Origin: Candidatus Jidaibacter sp.
Lineage (GTDB): Bacteria > Pseudomonadota > Alphaproteobacteria > Rickettsiales > Midichloriaceae
Reading direction: 5' to 3'
Assembly (NCBI GenBank): GCA_021298045.1
Contig: JAJTHY010000083.1
Location: forward strand, 1 to 5,503
Length of the DNA stretch: 5,503 nucleotides
How positions within the stretch are numbered: the stretch's first letter is position 1; the number at the start of each line of letters is the position of its first letter. The position numbers were made by a program, and so were the translations under genes. Under the pieces are notes generated by a model. That model had not been told where the DNA came from and did not search any database. It saw nothing but the letters and a program-made list of their open reading frames with translations. Below, one piece after another: positions 1-5,368 of the stretch.

Positions 1-324
1 ACCTTCATATGCTTGTGAGATATACGCCTTTGAGGCATAGTACTGCGCTCTTTTTTCAAAGCCTTTTTCTTTTGCTACTTGCATCTCTACTATGTATTGA
101 TTCCCCTTTTCATCTTTACATAATATATCCACGATGCTGGTCTTTTGAGCTGCTGTTTCAGGGTCTTGGATGGTCTTTAAGAAAGTAACGTCCTGGATAG
201 GTCCGCCTTGTTTAAAGTTCACTATGTCGTTTAAAAAGTGTATCAATATGTCTTTGTTCTTTTCGGTACCAAAGATCTTCTTAAACGCAAAATCATTTTT
301 TGGATCCAAAAACTTAGAGATCAT
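1..324 (-). CDS. Rpn family recombination-promoting nuclease / PD-(D/E)XK transposase-like protein, 5' part (runs off window)
   Basis: Reading the minus strand from an ATG at 324 gives 108 uninterrupted codons to the window edge, so the 3' part is missing. The start MISKFLDPKNDFAFKKIFG is the hallmark N-terminus of the Rpn / PDDEXK_2 family (TIGR01784 type), often labelled putative transposase. The nuclease core is visible: Asp66, then Glu80-x-Gln82 in YIVEMQ, i.e. D-x13-E-x-Q, followed by the family's R-x2-YY pattern near residues 92-96. Known members are DNA endonucleases that stimulate RecA-independent recombination and commonly occur in many copies in intracellular bacteria. An AAGGAT sequence lies about 6 bases before the ATG, so the start is well supported. 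It follows secB on the same strand but has its own promoter and is probably not part of a secB operon. Whether the full gene is intact cannot be seen. Confidence 0.9.
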   Translation of the reverse strand, partial: MISKFLDPKNDFAFKKIFGTEKNKDILIHFLNDIVNFKQGGPIQDVTFLKTIQDPETAAQKTSIVDILCKDEKGNQYIVEMQVAKEKGFEKRAQYYASKAYISQAYEG

Positions 325-352
325 CGTAATATCCTTATTCTAATTACCAGTC

Positions 353-382
353 ATTATATCTCAATCTCGCTCTCTTTAGCAA
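353..382 (-). promoter_or_regulatory. Promoter of the Rpn nuclease gene
   Basis: On the minus strand a consensus -10, TATAAT (358-353), is preceded after 18 bases by TTGCTA (382-377), which matches the -35 consensus at four of six positions. Transcription would start near 346, giving a leader of about 22 bases that holds the AAGGAT ribosome site. Assigned from sequence match only. Confidence 0.65.
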
Positions 383-443
383 GTCTCTTCTTGTCTTAAA
401 GAATTCAAGCCAAGGCAATGCTATTGCTCACGTTTGATGCGAC

Positions 444-474
444 AAAAAGGGGCGGGAACTACCATACCCCTATT
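444..474 (-). terminator. Probable intrinsic terminator of secB
   Basis: On the minus strand, 13 bases after the secB stop codon, AGGGG (471-467 side) can pair with CCCCT (452-448 side) around a 14-base loop, and the second arm runs directly into TTTTT. The stem is short (5 bp plus possible A-T extension), so strength is uncertain, but position and T-tract fit termination of secB before the Rpn gene. Confidence 0.5.
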
Positions 475-486
475 TTAAACTTTGTA

Positions 487-954
487 TCAATGGTTAGTAT
501 TAGCTGGAGGTGCTTCACTTTCGCTTTGCTTCTTTTGCATAAACAACCCTAAGAAGTCAACCGGGTGAAGAGAGACAGGAGGATAGCCACCATCTCTTGT
601 AACATCGGATATGATTCTTCTTGCAAATGGGAACAATATGGACGCGCATTGAACTAAAAGTGCTTTCTCCAAATCTTCAGGGGAAGGCATAATAACAGTG
701 AAAATTCCAGCATATTTTAATTCAACAATGAAAATTGCCTGAGTATCTTGTAAAGCTTTAACCACAAGGTTTAAAGATACTTCGTAGATATTTTCACCAA
801 CACCAGCGGTATTCACGTCGATGCCAATTTCGAAAGCGGGCTCTTGCTCCATTTGAAAAGAAGTGGGAGCATTTGGATTTTCAAAAGATAAGTCTTTTAT
901 ATACTGACCGTGGATTATAAGGGTTTCGTTTGTTTCCATATTATTTGCGTCCAT
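487..954 (-). CDS. secB: Protein-export chaperone SecB
   Basis: The 155-residue product has the usual SecB length. SecB is a cytoplasmic tetrameric chaperone that keeps preproteins unfolded and passes them to SecA. Family landmarks are clear: YIKDLSFENPNAP near residues 18-30, the YEVSL strand near 57, YAGIF near 81, SILFPFARRIISD near 104-117 and the LHPVDFLGLFM segment near 128-138. The C-terminal tail is short, polar and acidic, as is typical. The start is not settled: ATG at 954 (Met1) and ATG at 939 (Met6) are in frame and neither has a good Shine-Dalgarno; conservation begins only near residue 12. It is divergent from the Tim44-like gene, a common alphaproteobacterial arrangement. A possible minus-strand promoter (TTGGTA 996-991, TATAAA 971-966, spacer 19) would leave almost no leader for Met1 and so slightly favours Met6. 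Confidence 0.97.
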   Translation of the reverse strand: MDANNMETNETLIIHGQYIKDLSFENPNAPTSFQMEQEPAFEIGIDVNTAGVGENIYEVSLNLVVKALQDTQAIFIVELKYAGIFTVIMPSPEDLEKALLVQCASILFPFARRIISDVTRDGGYPPVSLHPVDFLGLFMQKKQSESEAPPANTNH

Positions 955-989
955 GCGTTTAATTTTTTATAAAAATATTTTTAAGCTGA

Positions 990-1150
990 ATACCAAGTCC
1001 CGAAAATAATTTAGCATAAGCGCATATTTTCGAGGCAGACCTAATTGAGGAAAAAGTGTTTGGTATATGCAAATACTAAAACACCTTTCCCACTTCGTAC
1101 TGGCCCAAAATTTATGAACTTTTACCTAAATAATTTTCGGGACTTGGTAT
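990..1150. mobile_element. 161-bp fold-back element (MITE-like palindromic repeat)
   Basis: Bases 990-1014 and 1126-1150 are inverted copies of each other, matching at 24 of 25 positions; each outer end reads ATACCAAGTCCCGAAAA going inward. A second, imperfect hairpin (1049-1090, about 16 pairs in three blocks) sits at the exact centre of the element, and the stretches between are weakly complementary, so the whole unit can fold as one long hairpin. TA stands just inside each end (991-992 and 1148-1149), compatible with a TA target duplication and a non-autonomous IS630/Tc1-mariner derivative. There is no open reading frame inside. It fills most of the divergent region between secB and the Tim44-like gene. 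The alternative is a lineage-specific palindromic repeat like those of Rickettsia or Wolbachia. The family name is inference; the inverted repeat is seen directly. Confidence 0.75.
1049..1090. repeat. Central hairpin of the fold-back element
   Basis: GGAAA (1049-1053) pairs with TTTCC (1086-1090), GTGTTT (1056-1061) with AAACAC, and GGTAT (1062-1066) with ATACT (one G-T pair), around a short loop near 1067-1072. Small asymmetries interrupt the stem at two points. Its centre coincides with the midpoint of the 25-bp terminal repeats. Confidence 0.6.
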
Positions 1151-1158
1151 AAGAGGTC

Positions 1159-1167
1159 TGCTATACT
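1159..1167 (+). promoter_or_regulatory. Extended -10 promoter of the Tim44-like–mltA operon
   Basis: TGC followed by TATACT matches the extended -10 form TGnTATAAT with one mismatch. There is no good -35 at 17 bases; TTGGTA in the fold-back element's right end (1144-1149) lies only 12 bases away. Transcription would begin near 1174, giving a leader of about 24 bases before the ATG at 1198. Confidence 0.55.
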
Positions 1168-1197
1168 AAACTTCATTGGTTTTTGTGTCTATTAAAA

Positions 1198-1860
1198 ATG
1201 ATTGATATTATAATTTTTGCACTACTGGCTTTTTTCATAGGGCGTAAGCTATACAAGACCTTAGGGGATACTAGTTATGACAATGAAATGTCCGAAGAAA
1301 ACAAAAAAGCTTACGAGCAGTTTAAAGAAAGCTTGTTAAAAGAAGCAGAAGAAGTTCAAGATGGTGAGCAAATAAATATAGTTTCTGCTCTTGAAGCTGA
1401 GATGGGCGAACTAGAGCGCAAAATTTTTGAAGATATACGTGCTTATGTGCCGAGCTTTACAGCTGATAAGTTCTTGCTTGGTGCCAAAAGCGCGTTTCAA
1501 ATGATATTAGAAGCCTATGCTAAACAGCAATTAGATGTATTAGAGAAGCTTGTATCCTCTGAAATGCTGAGTCAATTTACCGATTCCATTAAGCAGCTGC
1601 AAGCGAATGCGCAAAGGCAAAATATCACGATAGTTGGTGTGCAAAATGCTAAAATATTAAATGTGTCTAAGCAAGATTCTAACGCAATTATAGAGGTGGA
1701 ATTTGAATCTGAGCAGATATCTAATATTACCGATACCAATTCTGGTGAGCTTGTAAATGGTAGCTTATCTAAAGTTATCAAGCGTCACGATGTTTGGAAA
1801 TTTAGCAAAAAGATTAATTCAAAATCCAATATTTGGATACTTGTGGGCAATGAAGCGTAA
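1198..1860 (+). CDS. Tim44/TimA-family inner-membrane adaptor protein
   Basis: This 220-residue protein has an N-terminal hydrophobic helix (residues 2-16) followed by basic residues, then a charged linker rich in Glu and Lys (about 25-75). A Tim44-like domain covers about residues 76-217. Its landmarks are FTADKFLLGAKSAFQMILEAYA near 87-108, a region equivalent to LLS..V...F near 118-127, and the closing DVWKF near 198 and NIWIL near 211. The mitochondrial relative, Tim44, anchors Hsp70 at the import channel; bacterial members are membrane-bound and thought to assist membrane protein handling, with a poorly defined role. I chose the ATG at 1198 over the upstream in-frame TTG at 1183, because it begins exactly at the membrane helix. 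No Shine-Dalgarno is visible. Its last 11 bases overlap mltA, indicating one operon with coupled translation, a pairing common in alphaproteobacteria. Confidence 0.92.
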   Translation: MIDIIIFALLAFFIGRKLYKTLGDTSYDNEMSEENKKAYEQFKESLLKEAEEVQDGEQINIVSALEAEMGELERKIFEDIRAYVPSFTADKFLLGAKSAFQMILEAYAKQQLDVLEKLVSSEMLSQFTDSIKQLQANAQRQNITIVGVQNAKILNVSKQDSNAIIEVEFESEQISNITDTNSGELVNGSLSKVIKRHDVWKFSKKINSKSNIWILVGNEA

Positions 1861-2980
1861 TCTGTTATTAATAATTCTATGTTTTATAAGTGCATTAATT
1901 ACCGGATGTGGCGCTACTACTAAGCCACGTATTGCAAAATTTAAGCCGGTGACATTTTCTCACATCGATGGCTGGGAAGAAGACTCTCATTCTGGTGCTT
2001 TTGACTCTTTTAAGAAGTCGTGTAGCAAAATTATGCGCTTAGATTTGGAAAGCAAAGTAAGTAAAGCAACTGCCTTAGGGGGTAACGCCATAGATTGGCA
2101 GGTGCCATGTATGGATGCCTATAACTATGAAAAGCCAACAGATAAAGAGGCTAAGTTATTTTTTGAAAAATGGTTTACCCCATATCAGGTTCTTGATGAT
2201 GATCACAATCCCGAAGGTATGTTGACCGGGTATTTTCAAATTGAATTAGAGGGCAGCAAAAAAAGGCATGGAAAGTATAAATATCCTATTTATCGCAAGC
2301 CTCCTGATTTGGAATATGTGAAGGGTTCGAGTGCTATAGAGCATGCTTCAATAAATGGTGGAGCGCTTGCTGGAAGAGGCTTAGAGGTTGCATATGTTGA
2401 TAACAGGGCGCGGCTATACTTTATGCAGATTCAAGGTTCTGGTGTAATTAAGCTTAAGGAAGGTGGGCATTTGAATTTGGGCTTTGAGGCATCTAATGGG
2501 TATAGATTTAAGGGTATTCATCAGGCGTTGCGCCAGCGGGATTTAAAGTTTGAAGATGCTAAGAGCATGATGGATTATTTGCATCGCAATCCTAAGGATG
2601 GCAGGGAAATTATTGAGGAGGATCCATCTTATGTATTCTTCCAGCCAGTTGAAGGGCATCATGCATTAGGCGGGCAAGGCGTACCTCTGGTGCCTGAAAG
2701 GTCACTTGCTGTTGATTATGGATTGTATCCATATGGTATGCCAGTTTGGGTTGCAACTAGTTTACCAGAGAAAAGCATATTTAAAGGACGTAGTTACAAG
2801 CGTCTGTTTGTAGCTCAGGATACAGGCGGTGCCATTAGAGGAGCTATTAGAGGAGATGTGTTTTTTGGCAGGGGAGATAAAGCTGAGAAAGTGGCTAGCC
2901 ACTTTAAGGCAAAAGGGCGATTCTTTGCCTTTTTTCCAAAAACGGTTGAGGTGCCAGAAAGTTATACAGCTAAGCAATAA
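1850..2980 (+). CDS. mltA: Membrane-bound lytic murein transglycosylase A (lipoprotein)
   Basis: MltA cleaves the MurNAc-GlcNAc bond of peptidoglycan, forming 1,6-anhydro-MurNAc ends, and normally works from the outer membrane's inner face. The 376-residue product starts MKRNLLL, has a hydrophobic stretch and a lipobox ITGC, so Cys20 is the likely lipidated residue. The MltA domain follows: GMLTGYFQIEL (123-133), PIYRKPPDL (146-154), YFMQIQGSGVI (190-200), NGYRFKGI (216-223), SYVFFQ (260-265) and GVPLVPERSLAVDYGLYPYGMPVW (277-300). The 3D barrel domain ends in VAQDTGGAIRG (321-331) and GDVFFGRGDKA. Asp324 and Asp336 align with conserved aspartates, and Asp336 most probably corresponds to the catalytic Asp308 of E. 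coli MltA. The ATG at 1850 is chosen because the signal peptide begins there; an open frame extends further upstream, but inside the Tim44-like gene. The coding region looks intact. Confidence 0.96.
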   Translation: MKRNLLLIILCFISALITGCGATTKPRIAKFKPVTFSHIDGWEEDSHSGAFDSFKKSCSKIMRLDLESKVSKATALGGNAIDWQVPCMDAYNYEKPTDKEAKLFFEKWFTPYQVLDDDHNPEGMLTGYFQIELEGSKKRHGKYKYPIYRKPPDLEYVKGSSAIEHASINGGALAGRGLEVAYVDNRARLYFMQIQGSGVIKLKEGGHLNLGFEASNGYRFKGIHQALRQRDLKFEDAKSMMDYLHRNPKDGREIIEEDPSYVFFQPVEGHHALGGQGVPLVPERSLAVDYGLYPYGMPVWVATSLPEKSIFKGRSYKRLFVAQDTGGAIRGAIRGDVFFGRGDKAEKVASHFKAKGRFFAFFPKTVEVPESYTAKQ

Positions 2981-2989
2981 TAATATAAC

Positions 2990-3010
2990 TTTTTGGTAAA
3001 GACCCAAAAA
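2990..3010. other. Small hairpin between mltA and the guanylyltransferase gene
   Basis: TTTTTGG (2990-2996) and CCAAAAA (3004-3010) form a perfect 7-bp stem with a 7-base loop, starting 9 bases after the mltA stop codon. The plus strand has no T-tract after it, so it is not a classical terminator for mltA, though it could slow polymerase or protect the 3' end. The 92-base gap shows no strong promoter for the next gene: weak candidates are TATACA (3054-3059) and an ATTGTA/TACAAT inverted repeat at 3039-3061. Confidence 0.35.
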
Positions 3011-3072
3011 ACACTTCAACTCCAATGTAATAATGTGTATTGTAAGACCTGTATATACAATTTCTATATTTT

Positions 3073-4467
3073 ATGATTTATCCAGTAATTCTTTGTGGCG
3101 GCCATGGAACCAGGCTATGGCCTATATCTCGAGAGAATGTACCCAAGCAATTTATTGGTTTCGCATCTGAAACTAGCTTGTTACAAAATAGCATTAAGCG
3201 GATAGAGGGGCTTACTGATATCCATAATTTATATATTTTAACTAATCAAGATCACAGGTTTTTAGCAGAAGAGCAACTGGCTGAAATCCATGTAAAATCT
3301 GCTAAAATAATTTTGGAGCCATACATAAAAGGTACAGCTCCTGCGCTTTCTTTAGCTGCACTGGATATTTATAAAAAAAACTCAGACGCAATAATGATGG
3401 TGTTCTCTTCTGATCATGACATTGAGCACTCTGAAAAATTTAGAAAGTTGATGATTGCAGCTACAAAGTTAGCTCAAAAAAGTAATAAGTTTGTAGTGAT
3501 AAGCTCCGAGGCCACTTATCCTGAAACCGGATATGGTTATATAAAGCCTAGCCAAATTATTGATACTGATGCTGATAATAATAAACTTTATCTAATTGAA
3601 AAATTAATTGCAAAGCCAAATAAAGTGGATGCTGAAAAATTGATAAAAGAAGGGTATCAGTGGAATGCTGGCATATTTATAATACCGGTAAAGCTGTTTT
3701 TGGAGCAAATGCAGAAGCAATGCTCTGCTACAATAGATGCCTGTAAAAAATCTTTGCAAAAGGCGCGCAGAACAATGTCCGAAGGCTCAGGCTATCACAT
3801 CATAGCTGCAGATAAAGAGGAGTTTGAGAAATGTGAGCTTAGCGTGATTGATGATGTATTGACTACAAACGTTGAGCATTCAGCTGTGATAGGCTCTTCT
3901 ATAGGATGGTCAGATATTGGTTCTTGGAAAAGCATATATGCAGTGCAAGCTAAGGATGAAAATGGGAATGTCCTCAAGGCTGACTCGTGCGTTTCAATCA
4001 ACAGTCATAATATTCAGGTTTATTCCAATAACCATAATAAATTGATAGCTGCAGTAAATCTTAATGACATAACGATAGTTGATTCAGGGGATGCAGTTAT
4101 GGTGCTTAATACAGAATATTCTCAAGATGTTCGTGAAGTAGTAAAAACTCTGCGTTTGCGTAATATAGAAAGTTTTTTATTTGACAATTCGGTTCGAAGA
4201 CCTTGGGGGCATTTTGATACCCTGCTTAAAAGAGGAGGGTTTGTACTTAAACGCTTAACCATATATCCTGGCAAAACTTATGCCTGCAAAGGTTCTGGTA
4301 AATCCAAACACTTTGTTATGGTGCAGGGGCAAATTAATTTTATTGCTTCCAAGCTAAATAAACTATTCAAGAAAAATGCAAGTTTTTCTTATGACGTAGA
4401 TGGAGCCTATGAAATACATAACCCCCATAAATCTGACCTGGTAGAGTTGATAAAAGTTGAATTTTAG
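3073..4467 (+). CDS. manC: Mannose-1-phosphate guanylyltransferase (GDP-mannose pyrophosphorylase) with degenerate C-terminal cupin
   Basis: The N-terminal half (about residues 1-290) makes GDP-mannose from GTP and mannose-1-phosphate, the donor for mannose, fucose or related sugars in surface glycans. Seen directly are the nucleotide-binding loop CGGHGTRLWPISR (8-20), PKQF with Lys25, GTAPALSLAAL (87-97), FSSDHDI (111-117, usually PADH-I), PETGYGYI (150-157), YQWNAGIFI (195-203) and GWSDIGSW (278-285). A beta-helical linker leads to RPWGHFD (376-382), which opens the type II isomerase cupin of the bifunctional ManC/AlgA family. In that cupin the HHHRAEHW metal-binding motif is replaced by about GSGKSKHF (407-414), the second-strand His is Glu447, and the protein stops some 20 residues early. 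I infer a working guanylyltransferase without isomerase activity. Length is 464 residues, slightly short for the family. No Shine-Dalgarno precedes the ATG. No sugar-nucleotide neighbours are present. Confidence 0.9.
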   Translation: MIYPVILCGGHGTRLWPISRENVPKQFIGFASETSLLQNSIKRIEGLTDIHNLYILTNQDHRFLAEEQLAEIHVKSAKIILEPYIKGTAPALSLAALDIYKKNSDAIMMVFSSDHDIEHSEKFRKLMIAATKLAQKSNKFVVISSEATYPETGYGYIKPSQIIDTDADNNKLYLIEKLIAKPNKVDAEKLIKEGYQWNAGIFIIPVKLFLEQMQKQCSATIDACKKSLQKARRTMSEGSGYHIIAADKEEFEKCELSVIDDVLTTNVEHSAVIGSSIGWSDIGSWKSIYAVQAKDENGNVLKADSCVSINSHNIQVYSNNHNKLIAAVNLNDITIVDSGDAVMVLNTEYSQDVREVVKTLRLRNIESFLFDNSVRRPWGHFDTLLKRGGFVLKRLTIYPGKTYACKGSGKSKHFVMVQGQINFIASKLNKLFKKNASFSYDVDGAYEIHNPHKSDLVELIKVEF

Positions 4468-4478
4468 AAGAAATTATC

Positions 4479-4507
4479 TTGAATATACACTAGATATAGA
4501 ATATTTT
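4479..4507 (+). promoter_or_regulatory. Promoter of the coiled-coil protein–zapA operon
   Basis: TTGAAT (4479-4484) and TATTTT (4502-4507) are separated by exactly 17 bases, each matching its consensus at four of six positions. A start near 4514 would leave a leader of about 24 bases before the ATG at 4538, like the other short leaders in this window. Confidence 0.45.
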
Positions 4508-4537
4508 TAGCCAGTAAGTCTGTTTGCATTTTTAGAT

Positions 4538-4840
4538 ATGAGTACTGTGTTAGTTAAAGAAAAGTTAGAAAAAGCGCTTGAACGTTTGGAGAACGCTATA
4601 GAGGTAAAGATATCGGCTTTGGAGTCGGAAAATTCTAAGCTTAGAGCTGAAGTTGTAAAGCTGAAATCGGAGATTAAAAAGTTTTCCGACCAATCTAAAA
4701 ACACTGCGTCCAATAGCATTGAAGCTACAACAGCAGATAGTATTTTAAAACAAAAACCATTATCTGCTAGCCCTCAGGATATTGAGCATACTAGCGATGT
4801 GCAGCTTAGTTTATCTAAACTTAAAAGATTGGTTAGCTAA
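4538..4840 (+). CDS. Small coiled-coil protein upstream of zapA (DUF4164-like)
   Basis: This 100-residue protein has no membrane segment or signal peptide. Residues about 5-50 form a strong heptad coiled coil (KLEKALERLENAIEVKISAL and the following leucine-spaced Glu/Lys run), then comes a Ser/Thr-rich low-complexity linker (51-85) and a short C-terminal amphipathic end, LSLSKLKRLVS. A short coiled-coil gene directly before zapA, often annotated DUF4164, is common in alphaproteobacteria; this position and the N-terminal helix support the assignment, but sequence identity is too weak to be certain. By location it may assist ZapA or the Z ring, in the manner of ZapB; this is inference only. Its stop codon overlaps the zapA start by one base (TAATG), so the two are translationally coupled. 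No Shine-Dalgarno is evident before the ATG. Confidence 0.8.
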   Translation: MSTVLVKEKLEKALERLENAIEVKISALESENSKLRAEVVKLKSEIKKFSDQSKNTASNSIEATTADSILKQKPLSASPQDIEHTSDVQLSLSKLKRLVS

Positions 4841-5163
4841 TGACATTGGTAAATTTAAAACTTAGAAATACAAACTTGTCTCTTGATTGTGACGATAAGG
4901 ATCGTATTGATTCCCTTGCCGCTAAATATAACCATAGGTTAGAGGAATTGGCAGCTAAATTTCCTGGTGCTTCGGACCTTAAGCTGGCTTTGATTGCAGG
5001 TCTTATGGTTGAGGACCAAGTAGAAGCTCTGATTAGAAAAATTGAATCTGACGTTGAGTCACAAAAAGGAGAAGTTGGAGCTGCGAAGAAAAACTTAACA
5101 GATACCATATCGCAGATAGCAGACTATATAGAACATCTTGCAAGCCGCGTGGAAAAGAGCTAG
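4840..5163 (+). CDS. zapA: Cell division protein ZapA
   Basis: ZapA binds FtsZ and bundles its filaments at mid-cell, promoting Z-ring assembly in the cytoplasm. The 107-residue length is normal. The N-terminal globular part (1-60) has the family layout: a first strand VNLKLRNTNLSLDC, then DKDRIDSLAAKYNHRLEELAAKFPGASDLKLALIAGLMVEDQ, matching the pattern of a short strand pair, a helix with LA..(L/Y)..R..EL and the D.+L..+A.L...D motif. The C-terminal part (60-105) is a long charged helix expected to form the tetramer's coiled coil. The start is the ATG overlapping the preceding stop in TAATG. The 6S RNA gene begins about 10 bases after the stop codon, a placement well known in proteobacteria, and the 6S promoter probably overlaps the last codons of zapA. 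Confidence 0.93.
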   Translation: MTLVNLKLRNTNLSLDCDDKDRIDSLAAKYNHRLEELAAKFPGASDLKLALIAGLMVEDQVEALIRKIESDVESQKGEVGAAKKNLTDTISQIADYIEHLASRVEKS

Positions 5164-5169
5164 TATATT
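5138..5169 (+). promoter_or_regulatory. Probable 6S RNA promoter overlapping the zapA 3' end
   Basis: TTGCAA (5138-5143) lies 17 bases before TAGTAT (5161-5166), which includes the zapA stop codon; the overlapping TATATT (5164-5169) is a second -10 option with a 20-base spacer. Either would place the start close to 5174, where the closing stem of the 6S RNA begins. Confidence 0.45.
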
Positions 5170-5173
5170 AGCT

Positions 5174-5326
5174 GGACTCTGCAGCGCGAGTCAGGGGGTT
5201 TATTCACCGGGGCCGATAAGAATGCTATTGGGAGCTGTCTCTTAACCAATCCATTGGATTGTTAAAATGGCGCCCACCTTTAACAAAAAGGGCCTATAGT
5301 GATACTGCCGACGCCTGCGGAGTTCA
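5174..5326 (+). ncRNA. ssrS: 6S RNA
   Basis: 6S RNA binds the housekeeping RNA polymerase holoenzyme by mimicking an open promoter and lowers transcription in slow growth. The ends form a long closing stem: GGACTCTGC (5174-5182) pairs fully with GCGGAGTTC (5317-5325) using two G-T pairs, and AGCG continues against CGCCT with one bulge. Conserved pieces seen in E. coli 6S RNA are present: the GCCGAT element, TTAAAA followed by a GCG-CACCTT stretch, and GCCTGCGG near the 3' end. An apical hairpin is clear: CAATCC (5247-5252) with GGATTG (5256-5261), extended by TTAA/TTAA. T5217 of GCCGAT is nucleotide 44 from G5174, the same number as the product-RNA start in E. coli. Position directly after zapA is typical. 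Length is about 153 nt; ends are good to a few bases. No T-tract follows, so the 3' end is probably processed. Confidence 0.92.
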
Positions 5327-5344
5327 TTATTAAAAAACGCGAAA

Positions 5345-5362
5345 TTGATAAGACACTATCAA
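5345..5362. repeat. Short perfect hairpin between 6S RNA and the IS66 stub
   Basis: TTGATA (5345-5350) and TATCAA (5357-5362) form a 6-bp stem with loop AGACAC. Neither strand gives a T-tract directly after it, though on the minus strand TTTTTT follows after a further 8 bases. It lies at the junction between the conserved 6S locus and the broken transposon; its role is unknown. Confidence 0.3.
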
Positions 5363-5368
5363 AAAATG

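Noticed and set aside
415..427. GCAAT-GCT-ATTGC mini-hairpin
   Set aside because: A 5-bp stem with a 3-base loop in AT-rich DNA is expected by chance and has no context suggesting a role.
1183..1197. Upstream TTG start for the Tim44-like gene
   Set aside because: It adds five residues before the membrane helix, TTG is a rare start, and the ATG at 1198 begins exactly at the conserved N-terminus.
1572..1781. Minus-strand ORF of 69 codons inside the Tim44-like gene
   Set aside because: Shadow of a well-supported gene; no family resemblance or ribosome site.
1757..1849. Upstream extension of the mltA reading frame
   Set aside because: It lies wholly inside the Tim44-like gene and would bury the lipoprotein signal peptide that begins at 1850.
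2990..3010. Hairpin after mltA as an intrinsic terminator
   Set aside because: The stem is followed by A residues rather than T on the plus strand, so it is listed only as a hairpin.
2762..3025. Minus-strand ORF of 87 codons over the mltA 3' end
   Set aside because: Antisense to the conserved catalytic region of MltA; the peptide has no recognisable features.
3040..3070. TTGTAA / TATATT promoter for manC
   Set aside because: Spacing is 19 and transcription would start inside the coding region; too weak to call.
3795..4001. Minus-strand ORF of 68 codons inside manC
   Set aside because: Shadow frame opposite the conserved GWSDIGSW region.
4507..4719. Minus-strand ORF of 70 codons over the coiled-coil gene
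   Set aside because: Ser/Phe-rich antisense reading of a Glu/Lys coiled coil, a common artefact.
4833..5108. Minus-strand ORF of 91 codons over zapA
   Set aside because: Antisense to a clear ZapA with no similarity of its own.
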